Source: Gracilibacteraceae bacterium (GTDB taxonomy: Bacteria; Bacillota; Desulfitobacteriia; Desulfitobacteriales; Syntrophobotulaceae). From it: a stretch of 33,146 nt of DNA. Under the pieces are notes generated by a model. The model searched no databases and was not told where the DNA came from. It saw only the letters and a list, made by a program, of their open reading frames with translations. Shown piece by piece: positions 24,127 through 32,144 of the stretch. Made by a program: the position numbers and the translations under genes. How positions within the stretch are numbered: position 1 is the first letter of the stretch; each line of letters begins with the position of its first letter. The stretch lies in NCBI GenBank assembly GCA_031266805.1, contig JAISAH010000007.1, positions 1 through 33,146 on the forward strand, read 5' to 3'.

Positions 24127-25923
24127 CTAGCCGATCAGTTCTTCCAGCTCCGCCGTCATGGCGGCAAAGACCTCCAGCGCGCGTCGCACCGGCTCAGGCC
24201 CGGTCATATCCACCCCGGCTTTTTGCAGCAGGGCCAGCGGGCTTTCGGAGCAGCCGCCGCTCAGAAACGCCAGATACTTCCGCGCGGCCGGGGCTCCCTC
24301 GCGCAGGATGCCGTCCGCCAGAGCCGTAGCCGCCGCGAAACCGGTCGCGTACTGATAAACATAAAACGCGTTGTAAAAATGCGGAATACGCGCCCATTCC
24401 ATGTCTATTTCCGCGTCCAGCGTCACAGCCGGGCCGTAATACAGCTCGTTCAGCGCCCTGTATTCTTTGCTTAGCATTTCCGCCGTCAGCGATTCCCCTT
24501 TTTCCGCCGCCGCGTGAGTCAGTTTCTCAAACTCGGCGAACATCGTCTGCCGGAAGACCGTGCCGCGGAACTGGTCGAGGTAATGGTTCAGCAGATAGGC
24601 TTTTTGCTCTTTGTCCGCCGCCCGGCTCAGCAAATGCCGGATCAGCAGCGTTTCGTTCAAAGTCGAAGCGACCTCGGCCACAAATATTTTATACCCGGCA
24701 TAGTGATGAGGCTGGTTCGCGCCGGAATGCCAGGTATGCAAGGCGTGGCCCATCTCGTGCGCCAGCGTGAACAGCGAGTCGAGCGTATCCTGATAGTTCA
24801 GCAGCACATAAGGGTGAGAGGCGTAAGTTCCCCAGGAATATGCCCCGCTCGTCTTACCTTCGCTTTCATAGACGTCGATCCAGTTTTCGCCGAAACCGCG
24901 GCGCAGCAAAGTCAAATACTCCTCGCCCAGCGGCAAAAAAGCCTCCGACAGAACGTCCCGCGCCTGTTCGTAGGTATAAAAAACTCTCGCCGCCGGCACG
25001 AGCGGGGTGTGCATGTCATACATGCGCAAATCGGTAAGACCGAGCGCTTTTTGCCGCAAGGCGATATAACGGTAAAAAACCGGCAGAAATTCGTGGACGA
25101 CCGTGATGAGGTTATCATAGACCACAGTCGGCACATCGGCGGAAAAAAGCGCCGCGGCCAGAGCGGAAGGGTGACGGCGGGCGCGGGCGTAAAAACAGTC
25201 GGTTTTAACGCTCGCGTTGTAAAGAGCGGCCAGCGTGTTCACCTGAGCGCCATAAGAGCGGTAAAGAACGCGGAAAGCTTCCTCCCGCACGGAGCGGCGG
25301 GGACTTTCCAGAAAACGGATATAAGAGCCTTTGGTCAGCTCCGTTTTCTGCCCGTCTTCATCCTCGACCTCGCCGAATTTAATGTCGGCGTCGTTCAGCA
25401 TCGAAAAGACCGTTCCCGGACCTTGCGCCATTTCCCCTGTTTCCGCCAGCAGTTTTTCTTCCGCCGGTGAAAGCACATGCGGTTTATGGCGAATGATCTC
25501 ATCCAGCGTTCGGCCAAAAGGAGCAAGCAGCGGCGCGGCGCGCAGTTTCGCCAGTGCGCCGTCTTCCGCCGCCAGCAGTTCCGGCTCAATGAAGGAAAGA
25601 GCGCTGCCGGCCTGCACGCTCAAATTCATAGCGCGCCCGGTCAATCCCTGGTAAAAAGCTTCGCGATTGTCCTCGTCCCGTTTCATGCGGGCAAAGGTAT
25701 ATAATTCCTCCAGATTCGCCTCGATCCTGTCCGCCCAAAGCAGGCAGTCCAGCAAACGCCGCGGGCTCTCCGTCAAACGCCCGTGGAAAGATCCTCCCTC
25801 CGCGAGCAGAGTTTCCGTAGCCGCGAACAGTTTTTCCCATTCCGCCTGATCGGCGAAAATAGGGCTGAGATCCCATTTGTATCGGGGGGCGATTTCCGCC
25901 CGCTGCCGTAATTTTTTCGTCAT
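24127..25923 (-). CDS. pepF: Oligoendopeptidase F (M3B metallopeptidase)
   Basis: A 598-residue cytoplasmic zinc peptidase that cleaves short peptides. The M3 zinc site H389-E-M-G-H393 (LAHEMGHALHTWHS) is intact, followed by the downstream glutamate region FVAEVASTLNE and the C-terminal FYNAFYVYQYATGFAAA typical of PepF. Length is normal. An ATG at 25923 with GGAGG 9 nt upstream sets the start. It is 27 nt after thrC and 40 nt before the Hsp70 gene. Confidence 0.93.
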   Translation of the reverse strand: MTKKLRQRAEIAPRYKWDLSPIFADQAEWEKLFAATETLLAEGGSFHGRLTESPRRLLDCLLWADRIEANLEELYTFARMKRDEDNREAFYQGLTGRAMNLSVQAGSALSFIEPELLAAEDGALAKLRAAPLLAPFGRTLDEIIRHKPHVLSPAEEKLLAETGEMAQGPGTVFSMLNDADIKFGEVEDEDGQKTELTKGSYIRFLESPRRSVREEAFRVLYRSYGAQVNTLAALYNASVKTDCFYARARRHPSALAAALFSADVPTVVYDNLITVVHEFLPVFYRYIALRQKALGLTDLRMYDMHTPLVPAARVFYTYEQARDVLSEAFLPLGEEYLTLLRRGFGENWIDVYESEGKTSGAYSWGTYASHPYVLLNYQDTLDSLFTLAHEMGHALHTWHSGANQPHHYAGYKIFVAEVASTLNETLLIRHLLSRAADKEQKAYLLNHYLDQFRGTVFRQTMFAEFEKLTHAAAEKGESLTAEMLSKEYRALNELYYGPAVTLDAEIDMEWARIPHFYNAFYVYQYATGFAAATALADGILREGAPAARKYLAFLSGGCSESPLALLQKAGVDMTGPEPVRRALEVFAAMTAELEELIG

Positions 25924-25950
25924 AGTCCAATTCCTCCGCTATATTATCCG

Positions 25951-27480
25951 TCAGAACGGCGGCGCGAACTTACCGCTCACCCAGGCGGCTATCTCTTCCG
26001 GCGCCAACAGGGCTTCCCGCCGTTCCTTCTTGGTGTCCAGGCCGCGCAAAGCCTGAGGCGCCGGCCATCCCGTCACTTGCTCCAGCTCCGCCAGCGCCGC
26101 CCAGGGCTCCGCGGGCGCCGTCTCCGTGAGGGCCGCCAGCACCGCCGGCGCGAATTTGAAGGGGCTGGCCGTGGAGACGACGATCGTATAGGTTTCGTCG
26201 CCGCTGGCGGCGCGGTAATCCTCCGCCATGCCCCAGGCGATCGCCGTATGCGGATCCAGTAAATAGCGCCATTCCCGCCATACGCGCCGGATGACGGCGC
26301 GGCAGGCGTCTTCATCCGTCCAGCCGCCGGCGAACACCGCCTGACAAGCTTTCAGCACACTCTCCTCAACTTGGAAGCGGCTTTTTTCCTGCAGATCGGC
26401 GTATAAACGCCTGATCTTTTCACCGTCCCGGCCGCCCAGCTCAAAGAGCAGGCGCTCAAAATTGCTGGACACGAGGATATCCATCGAGGGAGATTCCGTG
26501 CGGAAAAACTCCCGGTTGACATCATAAACGCCGTCCCGGAAAAAATCCGCCAGAACGTTGTTGCGGTTGGAAGCGCAGAGCAGCCGCCCCACCGGCAGAC
26601 CCATACTCCGCGCGTACCAGCCGGCGAGTATGTTGCCAAAATTACCGGTCGGCACGGCAAAATTCACCGGCGCTCCGGCCTTCACCCGGTTTTGCCGCAC
26701 AGCTTCCAGATAAGACCAGATATAATAAACGATTTGCGGCAGGAGCCGCCCCCAGTTGATGGAATTAGCGGAGGAAAACAAGACTCCTCGTTCCGCCAGA
26801 GCTTCGCGCAGCCATTCCGTGGTAAAAGCCGTTTTCACCGCTTGCTGGCAAACGTCAAAATTACCGCGCACCGCGGCGACAAAAGTGTTGTTTCCGCCCG
26901 TCGTCAGCATTTGTTTTTCCTGCACCGCGCTGACCCCGCCGTCCGGATAAAAAACGCAAACGCTGGCGCCCGGCACGTCGCGGAAACCTTCCAGAGCCGC
27001 CTTGCCGGTGTCGCCCGACGTGGCGGTCAGGATCAGGATCTCCCGCCCGGCGGCCACCTGGGCCGCGGCTGCCGTCAGCAAATGGGGCAGCGCCTGGAGC
27101 GCCATATCTTTAAAAGCGGCGGTCGGGCCATGCCAGAGTTCCAGCACGCCCAGCGCCCCCGCCTCTATGAGCGGCGCCGGCGAGCCGGGGCCAAAACGGC
27201 CGTCGCCGTATACCGCCGCGGCCGCCGCCACTCCCGCCTCCGGCAAATCGGGCGCCAGCAAGCGGACGACCCGGGCGGCCACGGCGCTGTAATCCAAATC
27301 AAGCCATTCGCGCCAGGGGAGCAGCGGCAGGCTCCGCGGCACATAAAGCCCCCCGTCCGGCGCGATGCCGGCGGTGACGGCCGCGGCGGTCCCAAGCGGC
27401 GCCGCCAAGCCGCGGGTGCTTTCGCAGCTCGGGGGCGTAATTTCTTTTTTCAGCGGGTGACTAGCGATATTATCGGGCAT
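25951..27480 (-). CDS. thrC: Threonine synthase
   Basis: A 509-residue PLP enzyme converting O-phosphohomoserine to threonine. It has the N-terminal EST(R)G-like region, DGGLYVPRSLP (42-52), the PLP lysine K124 in HGPTAAFKDMALQ, ILTATSGDTGKAAL, and NFAVPTGNFGNILAG; the length suits the longer ThrC class. The first 11 nt overlap the end of ogt (ATGCCCGATAA), so initiation is likely coupled. No other threonine-pathway gene is adjacent. Confidence 0.93.
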   Translation of the reverse strand: MPDNIASHPLKKEITPPSCESTRGLAAPLGTAAAVTAGIAPDGGLYVPRSLPLLPWREWLDLDYSAVAARVVRLLAPDLPEAGVAAAAAVYGDGRFGPGSPAPLIEAGALGVLELWHGPTAAFKDMALQALPHLLTAAAAQVAAGREILILTATSGDTGKAALEGFRDVPGASVCVFYPDGGVSAVQEKQMLTTGGNNTFVAAVRGNFDVCQQAVKTAFTTEWLREALAERGVLFSSANSINWGRLLPQIVYYIWSYLEAVRQNRVKAGAPVNFAVPTGNFGNILAGWYARSMGLPVGRLLCASNRNNVLADFFRDGVYDVNREFFRTESPSMDILVSSNFERLLFELGGRDGEKIRRLYADLQEKSRFQVEESVLKACQAVFAGGWTDEDACRAVIRRVWREWRYLLDPHTAIAWGMAEDYRAASGDETYTIVVSTASPFKFAPAVLAALTETAPAEPWAALAELEQVTGWPAPQALRGLDTKKERREALLAPEEIAAWVSGKFAPPF

Positions 27481-27934
27481 AGCGTTCTTCCATTTCCAAT
27501 AAGTACTTTTTCACAGGCAGTCCGCCGCCGTATCCGACCAACCCGCCGTTTTGCCCGATTACCCGGTGGCAGGGGACGATAATGGCGACGGGGTTCCGGT
27601 GATTGGCCATGCCGACGGCCCGGCAGGCCAGGGGCTTCCCGATCTGAACGGCCATATCTTTATAACTGCGGGTCTCGCCGGCCGGAATGGTCCTGAGGGC
27701 CGTCCACACGGATATCTGAAAGTCCGTTCCCCGCAAAGACAGGGGCAAGTCGAACTCAAACCGCTCGCCCCGAAAATATTCAGAGAGCTCGGCCGCCGCC
27801 GCTTCGATCAACGGGGTTTTCGCGGTTGGAACTTCGGCCGAATTCGCGGCAAAAAACACTCTTGTAATAGAAGCGTTTTCCGCCGCTATGCCCAGTCTGC
27901 CGACAGGATAATCATAAAACCATATATCTTCCAT
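27470..27934 (-). CDS. ogt: Methylated-DNA--protein-cysteine methyltransferase
   Basis: A 154-residue repair protein that removes O6-alkyl groups from guanine in a suicide reaction. The acceptor is C122 in IIVPCHRVIG; also visible are the DNA-binding helix TRSYKDMAVQIGKPLACRAVGMANHRNP (split at about 88-114) and GYGGGLPVKKYLLEME at the C-terminus. A good AGGAG site precedes the ATG at 27934. It is first in the ogt-thrC-pepF-hsp70-J/TPR-SDR run, 36 nt after the terminator of the 6S RNA gene. No separate promoter fits in that gap. Confidence 0.92.
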   Translation of the reverse strand: MEDIWFYDYPVGRLGIAAENASITRVFFAANSAEVPTAKTPLIEAAAAELSEYFRGERFEFDLPLSLRGTDFQISVWTALRTIPAGETRSYKDMAVQIGKPLACRAVGMANHRNPVAIIVPCHRVIGQNGGLVGYGGGLPVKKYLLEMEERYAR

Positions 27935-27969
27935 GATCTTTATCTCCTAGGCGTCAGCTTTTTCATGAT

Positions 27970-27999
27970 AAAAAGCAGGAGAGTATCTCCTGCTTTTTT
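27970..27999. terminator. Bidirectional intrinsic terminator after the 6S RNA gene
   Basis: AAAAGCAGGAGA (27971-27982), loop GTA, TCTCCTGCTTTT (27986-27997), with T-runs at both ends: leftward 27974-27970, rightward 27994-27999. Leftward it would end 6S RNA transcription just before ogt. Confidence 0.8.
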
Positions 28000-28177
28000 C
28001 CCCACGCTGCCGTAAGACCGCCGGTTTTCTGACCCTGCTGAAGCAGGTGGGCGCCTGGAACCACGCTTCTGTCTTCTTTAAGTAAAAGCATGACATAATG
28101 AGTCGCTCACTGCCGGCTCCCGTGTCAAATTTAGGATCAAAACCATGCTTGCCCTACCAACAGAGCAGGAATGTCTG
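27986..28177 (-). ncRNA. ssrS: 6S RNA (SsrS), RNA polymerase regulator
   Basis: A gene-free stretch with its own strong promoter and terminator gives an RNA of about 190 nt, the size of 6S RNA. On the minus strand the 3' half holds the GGCGCCCACCTG segment, the hairpin CCTGCTTCAGCAGG, GGTCAGAAAACC and the ACGGCAG motif near the end that I associate with 6S RNAs of Bacillota and other phyla. CTGTTG near the 5' end pairs with CGGCAG, and the outer TCCTGCT pairs with AGCAGGA at the 3' end, giving the long closing stem. 6S RNA mimics an open promoter and sequesters sigma-70/sigma-A holoenzyme. Ends are estimated from promoter and terminator. Confidence 0.72.
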
Positions 28178-28183
28178 GTTGCT

Positions 28184-28212
28184 ATTATAGCATGATCACA
28201 TTAAGAACGCAA
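28184..28212 (-). promoter_or_regulatory. Promoter of the 6S RNA gene
   Basis: TTGCGT (28207-28212), 17-nt spacer ending in TGC (extended -10), TATAAT (28184-28189) on the minus strand. The start is expected near 28176-28177. Confidence 0.75.
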
Positions 28213-28246
28213 TTGTTTTTTGTTTCCCAAGCCTATGTCCGACAAA

Positions 28247-28642
28247 TTATTTTCTTTCTTCCAGATACGCCAGTCTCTCCTGCAGATTAGCCGACATGAT
28301 TTCCTGCGCCCGCAGCCGCTGCCGCAGATTATCCGCCGTGTGCAGCAACTCCGCCATAACCCCCGCTTCCTGACCGGCCGTTTCTTCAGGCGCTGCCGCT
28401 TTGAGTTCCGGCGGTTCCTGCTGATAAGCTATCTGAACATAACGGCTGTTACGTCCCGCCTTGGTCGCGATCACTCCTTCGTCCGCGAGAACCTGCAGGG
28501 CTTTTTTCATCGTGATACTGGCTGCTCCCGTGCCGCGTTGGATCTCGGCATAAGCGACTTCAAATGCGGCGTTTTGATGACGCATCGCCATGTCTGCGAA
28601 AAAGTCAACAAATTTCTTGTATGTCTTTTCCTTCAGTTTCAA
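28247..28642 (-). CDS. Winged-helix DNA-binding protein with coiled-coil tail
   Basis: About 131 residues. A winged helix of GntR-like shape occupies roughly 25-85 (VAYAEIQRGTGAASITMKKA, then QVLADEGVIATKAGRNSRYVQI). A linker rich in Glu/Ala/Pro and a predicted coiled coil follow (about 95-131, LLHTADNLRQRLRAQEIMSA onward). The start is taken as TTG at 28642, because AGGAGG ends directly at the ATG at 28651, too close to use, and 9 nt before this TTG. No effector domain is visible, so it is a small dimeric regulator of unknown target, with its own promoter (28668-28696). Confidence 0.6.
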   Translation of the reverse strand: MKLKEKTYKKFVDFFADMAMRHQNAAFEVAYAEIQRGTGAASITMKKALQVLADEGVIATKAGRNSRYVQIAYQQEPPELKAAAPEETAGQEAGVMAELLHTADNLRQRLRAQEIMSANLQERLAYLEERK

Positions 28643-28667
28643 GATATTCATCCTCCTAAGTAATAAT

Positions 28668-28696
28668 TATTTAGTATATCATATCATATCTCTCAA
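28668..28696 (-). promoter_or_regulatory. Promoter of the winged-helix gene
   Basis: TTGAGA (28691-28696), 17-nt spacer, TAAATA (28668-28673) on the minus strand, in the AT-rich gap after panB. Confidence 0.55.
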
Positions 28697-28724
28697 CATT
28701 TTGGCAATATAAATAACAATTATT

Positions 28725-29546
28725 TTATAAATTTTTTAGCACATCTTCTCGTATCGTAAAACTATGGGTGTTATCCGGAAATATACCCTCTTTTACCTCC
28801 TCGCAATACGTTTTCACCGCGCTGATGATTTCTCCCTGTAATTGCGCGTACTGCTTGACAAATTTGGGCGTGAAACGGTCAAACAAACCCAGCATATCGT
28901 GAAACACCAGCACTTGACCACCGGCGTCCGGCCCCGCTCCGATGCCGATGGTCGGGATCCGGAGTTTTTCGGTTATCACCGCGGCCAGCTGGGCCGGCAC
29001 CGCCTCCAGCACGATCATGATCGCTCCCGCTTCCTCCAGGATCTGCGCGTCTCTAAGCAATTGCCTCGCCCCGTCCAGGCTCTTGCCCTGAACTTTGAAG
29101 CCGCCCAGTTGAGCGGCGGTTTGCGGCGTGAGGCCGATATGCCCGACCACCGGTACGCCGGCTTTAGTCAAAGCGCGAACGATAGGCGCCCAATCTTCAC
29201 CGCCTTCCAGTTTCACGGCGTCCGCGCCGCCTTCTTTCATCAGCTTTCCGCTGTTGCACAGCGCCGCACTGATTTCAGCACAGCTCATGAACGGCAGATC
29301 GCAGATAATGAAAGTTTCCGGAGCGCCGCGCCGCGCCGCCTTCATGTGATGGAGCATGTCCGCCGTCGTCACGGCGACGGTGGAATCGTAGCCTAGGACG
29401 ACCATGCCCAGTGAGTCTCCGACCAAAATAGTGTCTACGCCCGCTGATTCCGCCGCTCTGGCCATTGTATAATCATAAGCCGTGATCATTGTGATTTTTT
29501 CGCCGTCGTCCGCCATTTTATGCAGTTCCGGCACTGTTTTTTTCAT
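28725..29546 (-). CDS. panB: 3-methyl-2-oxobutanoate hydroxymethyltransferase
   Basis: A 273-residue enzyme adding a one-carbon unit from methylene-THF to alpha-ketoisovalerate, the first committed step to pantothenate and CoA. Conserved stretches are ITMITAYDYTMARAAE, VGDSLGMVVLGYDST, KLEGGEDW, HIGLTPQTAAQLGGFKVQG and IGIGAGPDAGGQVLVFHDMLG. The ATG at 29546 follows AAAGGA; a frame extending to 29573 is less likely. It is the last gene of the unit with pfkA; panC and panD are not here. Confidence 0.94.
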   Translation of the reverse strand: MKKTVPELHKMADDGEKITMITAYDYTMARAAESAGVDTILVGDSLGMVVLGYDSTVAVTTADMLHHMKAARRGAPETFIICDLPFMSCAEISAALCNSGKLMKEGGADAVKLEGGEDWAPIVRALTKAGVPVVGHIGLTPQTAAQLGGFKVQGKSLDGARQLLRDAQILEEAGAIMIVLEAVPAQLAAVITEKLRIPTIGIGAGPDAGGQVLVFHDMLGLFDRFTPKFVKQYAQLQGEIISAVKTYCEEVKEGIFPDNTHSFTIREDVLKNL

Positions 29547-29579
29547 AAGATCCAATCCTTTCGTAAAAAACACGATTGG

Positions 29580-30545
29580 TCATATCGCTAATTGATCCGC
29601 CAGTTTATATATATCCTCGTCAAAAGGAGGTCTTTCCGCAAAAGCCAGACTGAGGGGGCGCAGGATTATTTCATTGTGCCAGGCCGCCACCATAACTTCC
29701 GATTCGCCGTCCAGCAGGGCCTCTACGGCCCTGGCCCCCATGCGCGTGGCTAAAACCGCGTCGGCGGCCGACGGACTGCCGCCGCGCTGCACATGGCCGA
29801 GAATTGTTACGCGCGATTCCACGCCGGCGATTTCATGCAGGCGCTCGCCGATTTCCCGGGCGTCCCCCGCGCCTTCGGCCACAATGATAATGCTGTGATT
29901 TTTACCTCTTTTGATGCCGCGCTGGATTTTTTGCCCTATTTCGTTTAGATCGTAAGGAACTTCCGGGATGATGATCGTCTCCGCGCCTATGCCCAGACCG
30001 GACCGGAGCGCTATATCGCCGCAGTTGCGCCCCATCACCTCCACGATGAAAGCGCGCTCATGCGACGAAGCCGTATCCCGCAGTTTGCTGACAGCCTCGA
30101 TCACGGTGTTGACCGCCGTATCAAACCCGATGGTCAGTTCGGTGCCGAGAATATCATTGTCGATCGTGCCGGGAACGCCCACGACATTGACGCCGCGCTG
30201 GGCGAGAGATTGGGCGCCGCGATAGGAACCGTCCCCGCCGATAACGACCAGACCGGTTATCCCCCGCTCACGCAAAGCGGCGGCCGCTTCAGCCTGCCCT
30301 TCGTCCGTCAGCATGGCCAGACAGCGCGCTGTCTGGAGCATAGTGCCTCCCCGGTGGATAATATCGGCCACGGAACCCAATTCCATGCGCCGGATGTCAC
30401 GGCGCAGCAAACCCTCATAGCCGTGATATATACCATATATTTCCAATTCATGGAATATGCCCTTGCGCGTCACGGCCCGCACGGCGGCGTTCATGCCCGG
30501 AGCGTCCCCGCCGCTTGTGAGTACGGCAATTTTCTGTATCGTCAT
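29580..30545 (-). CDS. pfkA: ATP-dependent 6-phosphofructokinase
   Basis: A 321-residue group A phosphofructokinase, committing fructose-6-phosphate to glycolysis. It has TSGGDAPGMNAAVR at the N-terminus, VVIGGDGSYRGAQSLA with the Gly residues that favour ATP over pyrophosphate, the catalytic PGTIDNDILGTE, VEVMGRNCGDIAL, and GHVQRGGSPSAADAV. It begins 6 nt after the DnaA-like gene's stop, so expression of the two is probably linked. Confidence 0.95.
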   Translation of the reverse strand: MTIQKIAVLTSGGDAPGMNAAVRAVTRKGIFHELEIYGIYHGYEGLLRRDIRRMELGSVADIIHRGGTMLQTARCLAMLTDEGQAEAAAALRERGITGLVVIGGDGSYRGAQSLAQRGVNVVGVPGTIDNDILGTELTIGFDTAVNTVIEAVSKLRDTASSHERAFIVEVMGRNCGDIALRSGLGIGAETIIIPEVPYDLNEIGQKIQRGIKRGKNHSIIIVAEGAGDAREIGERLHEIAGVESRVTILGHVQRGGSPSAADAVLATRMGARAVEALLDGESEVMVAAWHNEIILRPLSLAFAERPPFDEDIYKLADQLAI

Positions 30546-30551
30546 TTAGTT

Positions 30552-31394
30552 TTAATCCCCTTCCCGAGCCGCATAGGCGCGGCAGCGCTGCCGGATGCAG
30601 TTGACAGTGTGGCCGAGATAAAAAGCGATATCCCGGTGAGAAAACCCGAAATCCTCCGTCAGGCGATGGCAAATCTCGCGGCGCGCCTGCACGATATCCG
30701 TTTTTTTGCTGCGGCCGACGATATCGCCATGGCTGACGCCGCAGAGCGCGGACAGCACTTGCCGGTACGCCAATCCCAGATCCCTTAGGACAAACGGTTC
30801 GCCTGCGGCGTGCCCGTCCACAGCGACAGCTATTTCCTTAAAACTCATATCAGAAACAGGCAGGACCGCCATGCCGTCGGTCGATACGCCCTTACGGCGG
30901 GCATAGTAAAGCAAAAACTGTTCCTTCTCCTCCACGCTGGCGTCTTTTATCGCGAAGGAAAGCGCGGTGATGAGATTGGCCTGAATGCGGGCGCCGAGGG
31001 CCTCCGGACAGTAATGGCCGTCGCTGGCCGTGACGACCACTTTCCCGCCGCGGGAGATCACATCTTTCATGGTGTAAAACATTTCTTCCAGTGTCTTTTT
31101 CTTGCCGTTGAGCGCGTGGATATCGTCGAGGAGCAAAATCTGAGAGGCGCGCAGTTCCTTGCGCCAGACGCTGTAATCCCCTTTTTGCAGCAAAAAAGCG
31201 AATTTGCGGGCAAAGGCGGCGGAATCAAGGAAGGACACCCGCCATCTCCGCTGCAGCTTTTTTAACAAATACTCCAGCAGCACGGTCTTGCCGCTGCCGG
31301 GACATCCGCGTAAAAGCAGTATATCAGGGGCGACGGCGGGGTCATAACTGTTCAGGACATTATAACACAATCCGTTACACTGGCTCACATACAT
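30552..31394 (-). CDS. Short DnaA-like AAA+ ATPase with DnaA-type C-terminus
   Basis: A 280-residue DnaA/Hda relative. It has Walker A GCPGSGKT (30-37), Walker B ILLLDD (86-91), a possible sensor 1 at VVVTAS, and the GARIQANLITAL segment where DnaA has its Arg-rich sensor/box VII region. The C-terminal part (about 225-275) resembles DnaA domain IV (KTDIVQARREICHRLTEDFG, HRDIAFYLGHTVNCI), but the DHTTV-like recognition element has changed. DnaA domain I, which binds helicase, is missing, so it cannot be the replication initiator. The ATG at 31394 follows GGAGG; a frame to 31463 lacks support. It lies between an unknown gene and pfkA. Confidence 0.72.
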   Translation of the reverse strand: MYVSQCNGLCYNVLNSYDPAVAPDILLLRGCPGSGKTVLLEYLLKKLQRRWRVSFLDSAAFARKFAFLLQKGDYSVWRKELRASQILLLDDIHALNGKKKTLEEMFYTMKDVISRGGKVVVTASDGHYCPEALGARIQANLITALSFAIKDASVEEKEQFLLYYARRKGVSTDGMAVLPVSDMSFKEIAVAVDGHAAGEPFVLRDLGLAYRQVLSALCGVSHGDIVGRSKKTDIVQARREICHRLTEDFGFSHRDIAFYLGHTVNCIRQRCRAYAAREGD

Positions 31395-31408
31395 TTCGCA
31401 TCCTCCGT

Positions 31409-31933
31409 CTAACTCCGCCAAACGTTTATGATTTCCGGGTGCAGATAAAGAGCGCGGGGGCAAGAGAGTATTTCGCCCCGCTCGCCTAAAAACCGCCGGT
31501 CGAACGGCCTGGAAAAAAACAGTTTGACAGCCGTTTTCTCATCTTGTGAGCGCATCTCCACTTTATCCGGATAGAAAAGATACTTATAAGCGCCGTCCCG
31601 CCACGTCAGACATAAATCGCCGATCTCCAGGCGCACGACCCCAAATTCTTCTATATATACGCGGCGAATAGGGCAAAAACCCTGCCGCACTGTGTCCGTC
31701 TCCACCGCGATTTGCCCGTCGCTTCTCTTGAGTTCCAGCGCGTATTCGACGATCAGGCGGCCGGAAAGGGACGTCTCCTCCAAGAGGCGCGCGTAGCCCC
31801 GCGTTTCCCTCGCCATTTCCCGCAAATTTTCCAGTGTAACGACTTTAATGTCCCGCAGATTTTCGATTTCCGCCGTCAAGCAACTGTAAATTCGTTCCAG
31901 CGCTTCCAGCAGACGTTCATCAGTCTCCCGCAT
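31409..31933 (-). CDS. Protein of unknown function
   Basis: A 174-residue protein with no family I recognise. The N-terminal 60 residues are strongly helical and probably coiled coil (RLLEALERIYSCLTAEIENL, TLENLREMARETRGYARLLE). The rest is beta-rich (IAVETDTVRQGFCPIRRVYI, VVRLEIGDLCLTWRDGAYKY). No signal peptide or membrane segment. It starts after a 50-nt leader with a possible promoter (31984-32012) and ends 14 nt before the DnaA-like gene, so it heads the unit with DnaA-like, pfkA and panB. Its coiled coil and the neighbouring ATPase suggest a partnership, which is inference only. Confidence 0.65.
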   Translation of the reverse strand: MRETDERLLEALERIYSCLTAEIENLRDIKVVTLENLREMARETRGYARLLEETSLSGRLIVEYALELKRSDGQIAVETDTVRQGFCPIRRVYIEEFGVVRLEIGDLCLTWRDGAYKYLFYPDKVEMRSQDEKTAVKLFFSRPFDRRFLGERGEILSCPRALYLHPEIINVWRS

Positions 31934-31983
31934 AAACTCACCGCTTTTCTGTTATGTAACAACGGATACGGGCAGTCCGCGTC

Positions 31984-32012
31984 ATTTTATCACCGCGCTA
32001 AAATCCTGTCGG
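31984..32012 (-). promoter_or_regulatory. Candidate promoter of the unknown-dnaA-like-pfkA-panB unit
   Basis: CCGACA (32007-32012), 17-nt spacer, TAAAAT (31984-31989) on the minus strand. The -35 matches in four of six positions. Confidence 0.4.
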
Positions 32013-32144
32013 CAGGCGGTGGTCTCGCTCAATATTCTACCCTAAAAGTTTTCCCGACGCCAGTAATTATTTGGTAAGCGGGAAATTTTTTAACGCAGAT
32101 ATAAACGACAACCACTCCTGGAAAAAAGCAAAGCGGATCGCCTG

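Noticed and set aside
24514-25470. Plus-strand open frame of 318 codons
   Set aside because: Antisense to pepF, which has its HEMGH site and normal length; a GC-driven shadow.
27970-28177. T-box, SAM or cobalamin riboswitch controlling ogt-thrC
   Set aside because: No T-box GGTGG anticodon-matching layout and no S-box or cobalamin core was found. Size, ACGGCAG motif and own promoter/terminator fit 6S RNA better.
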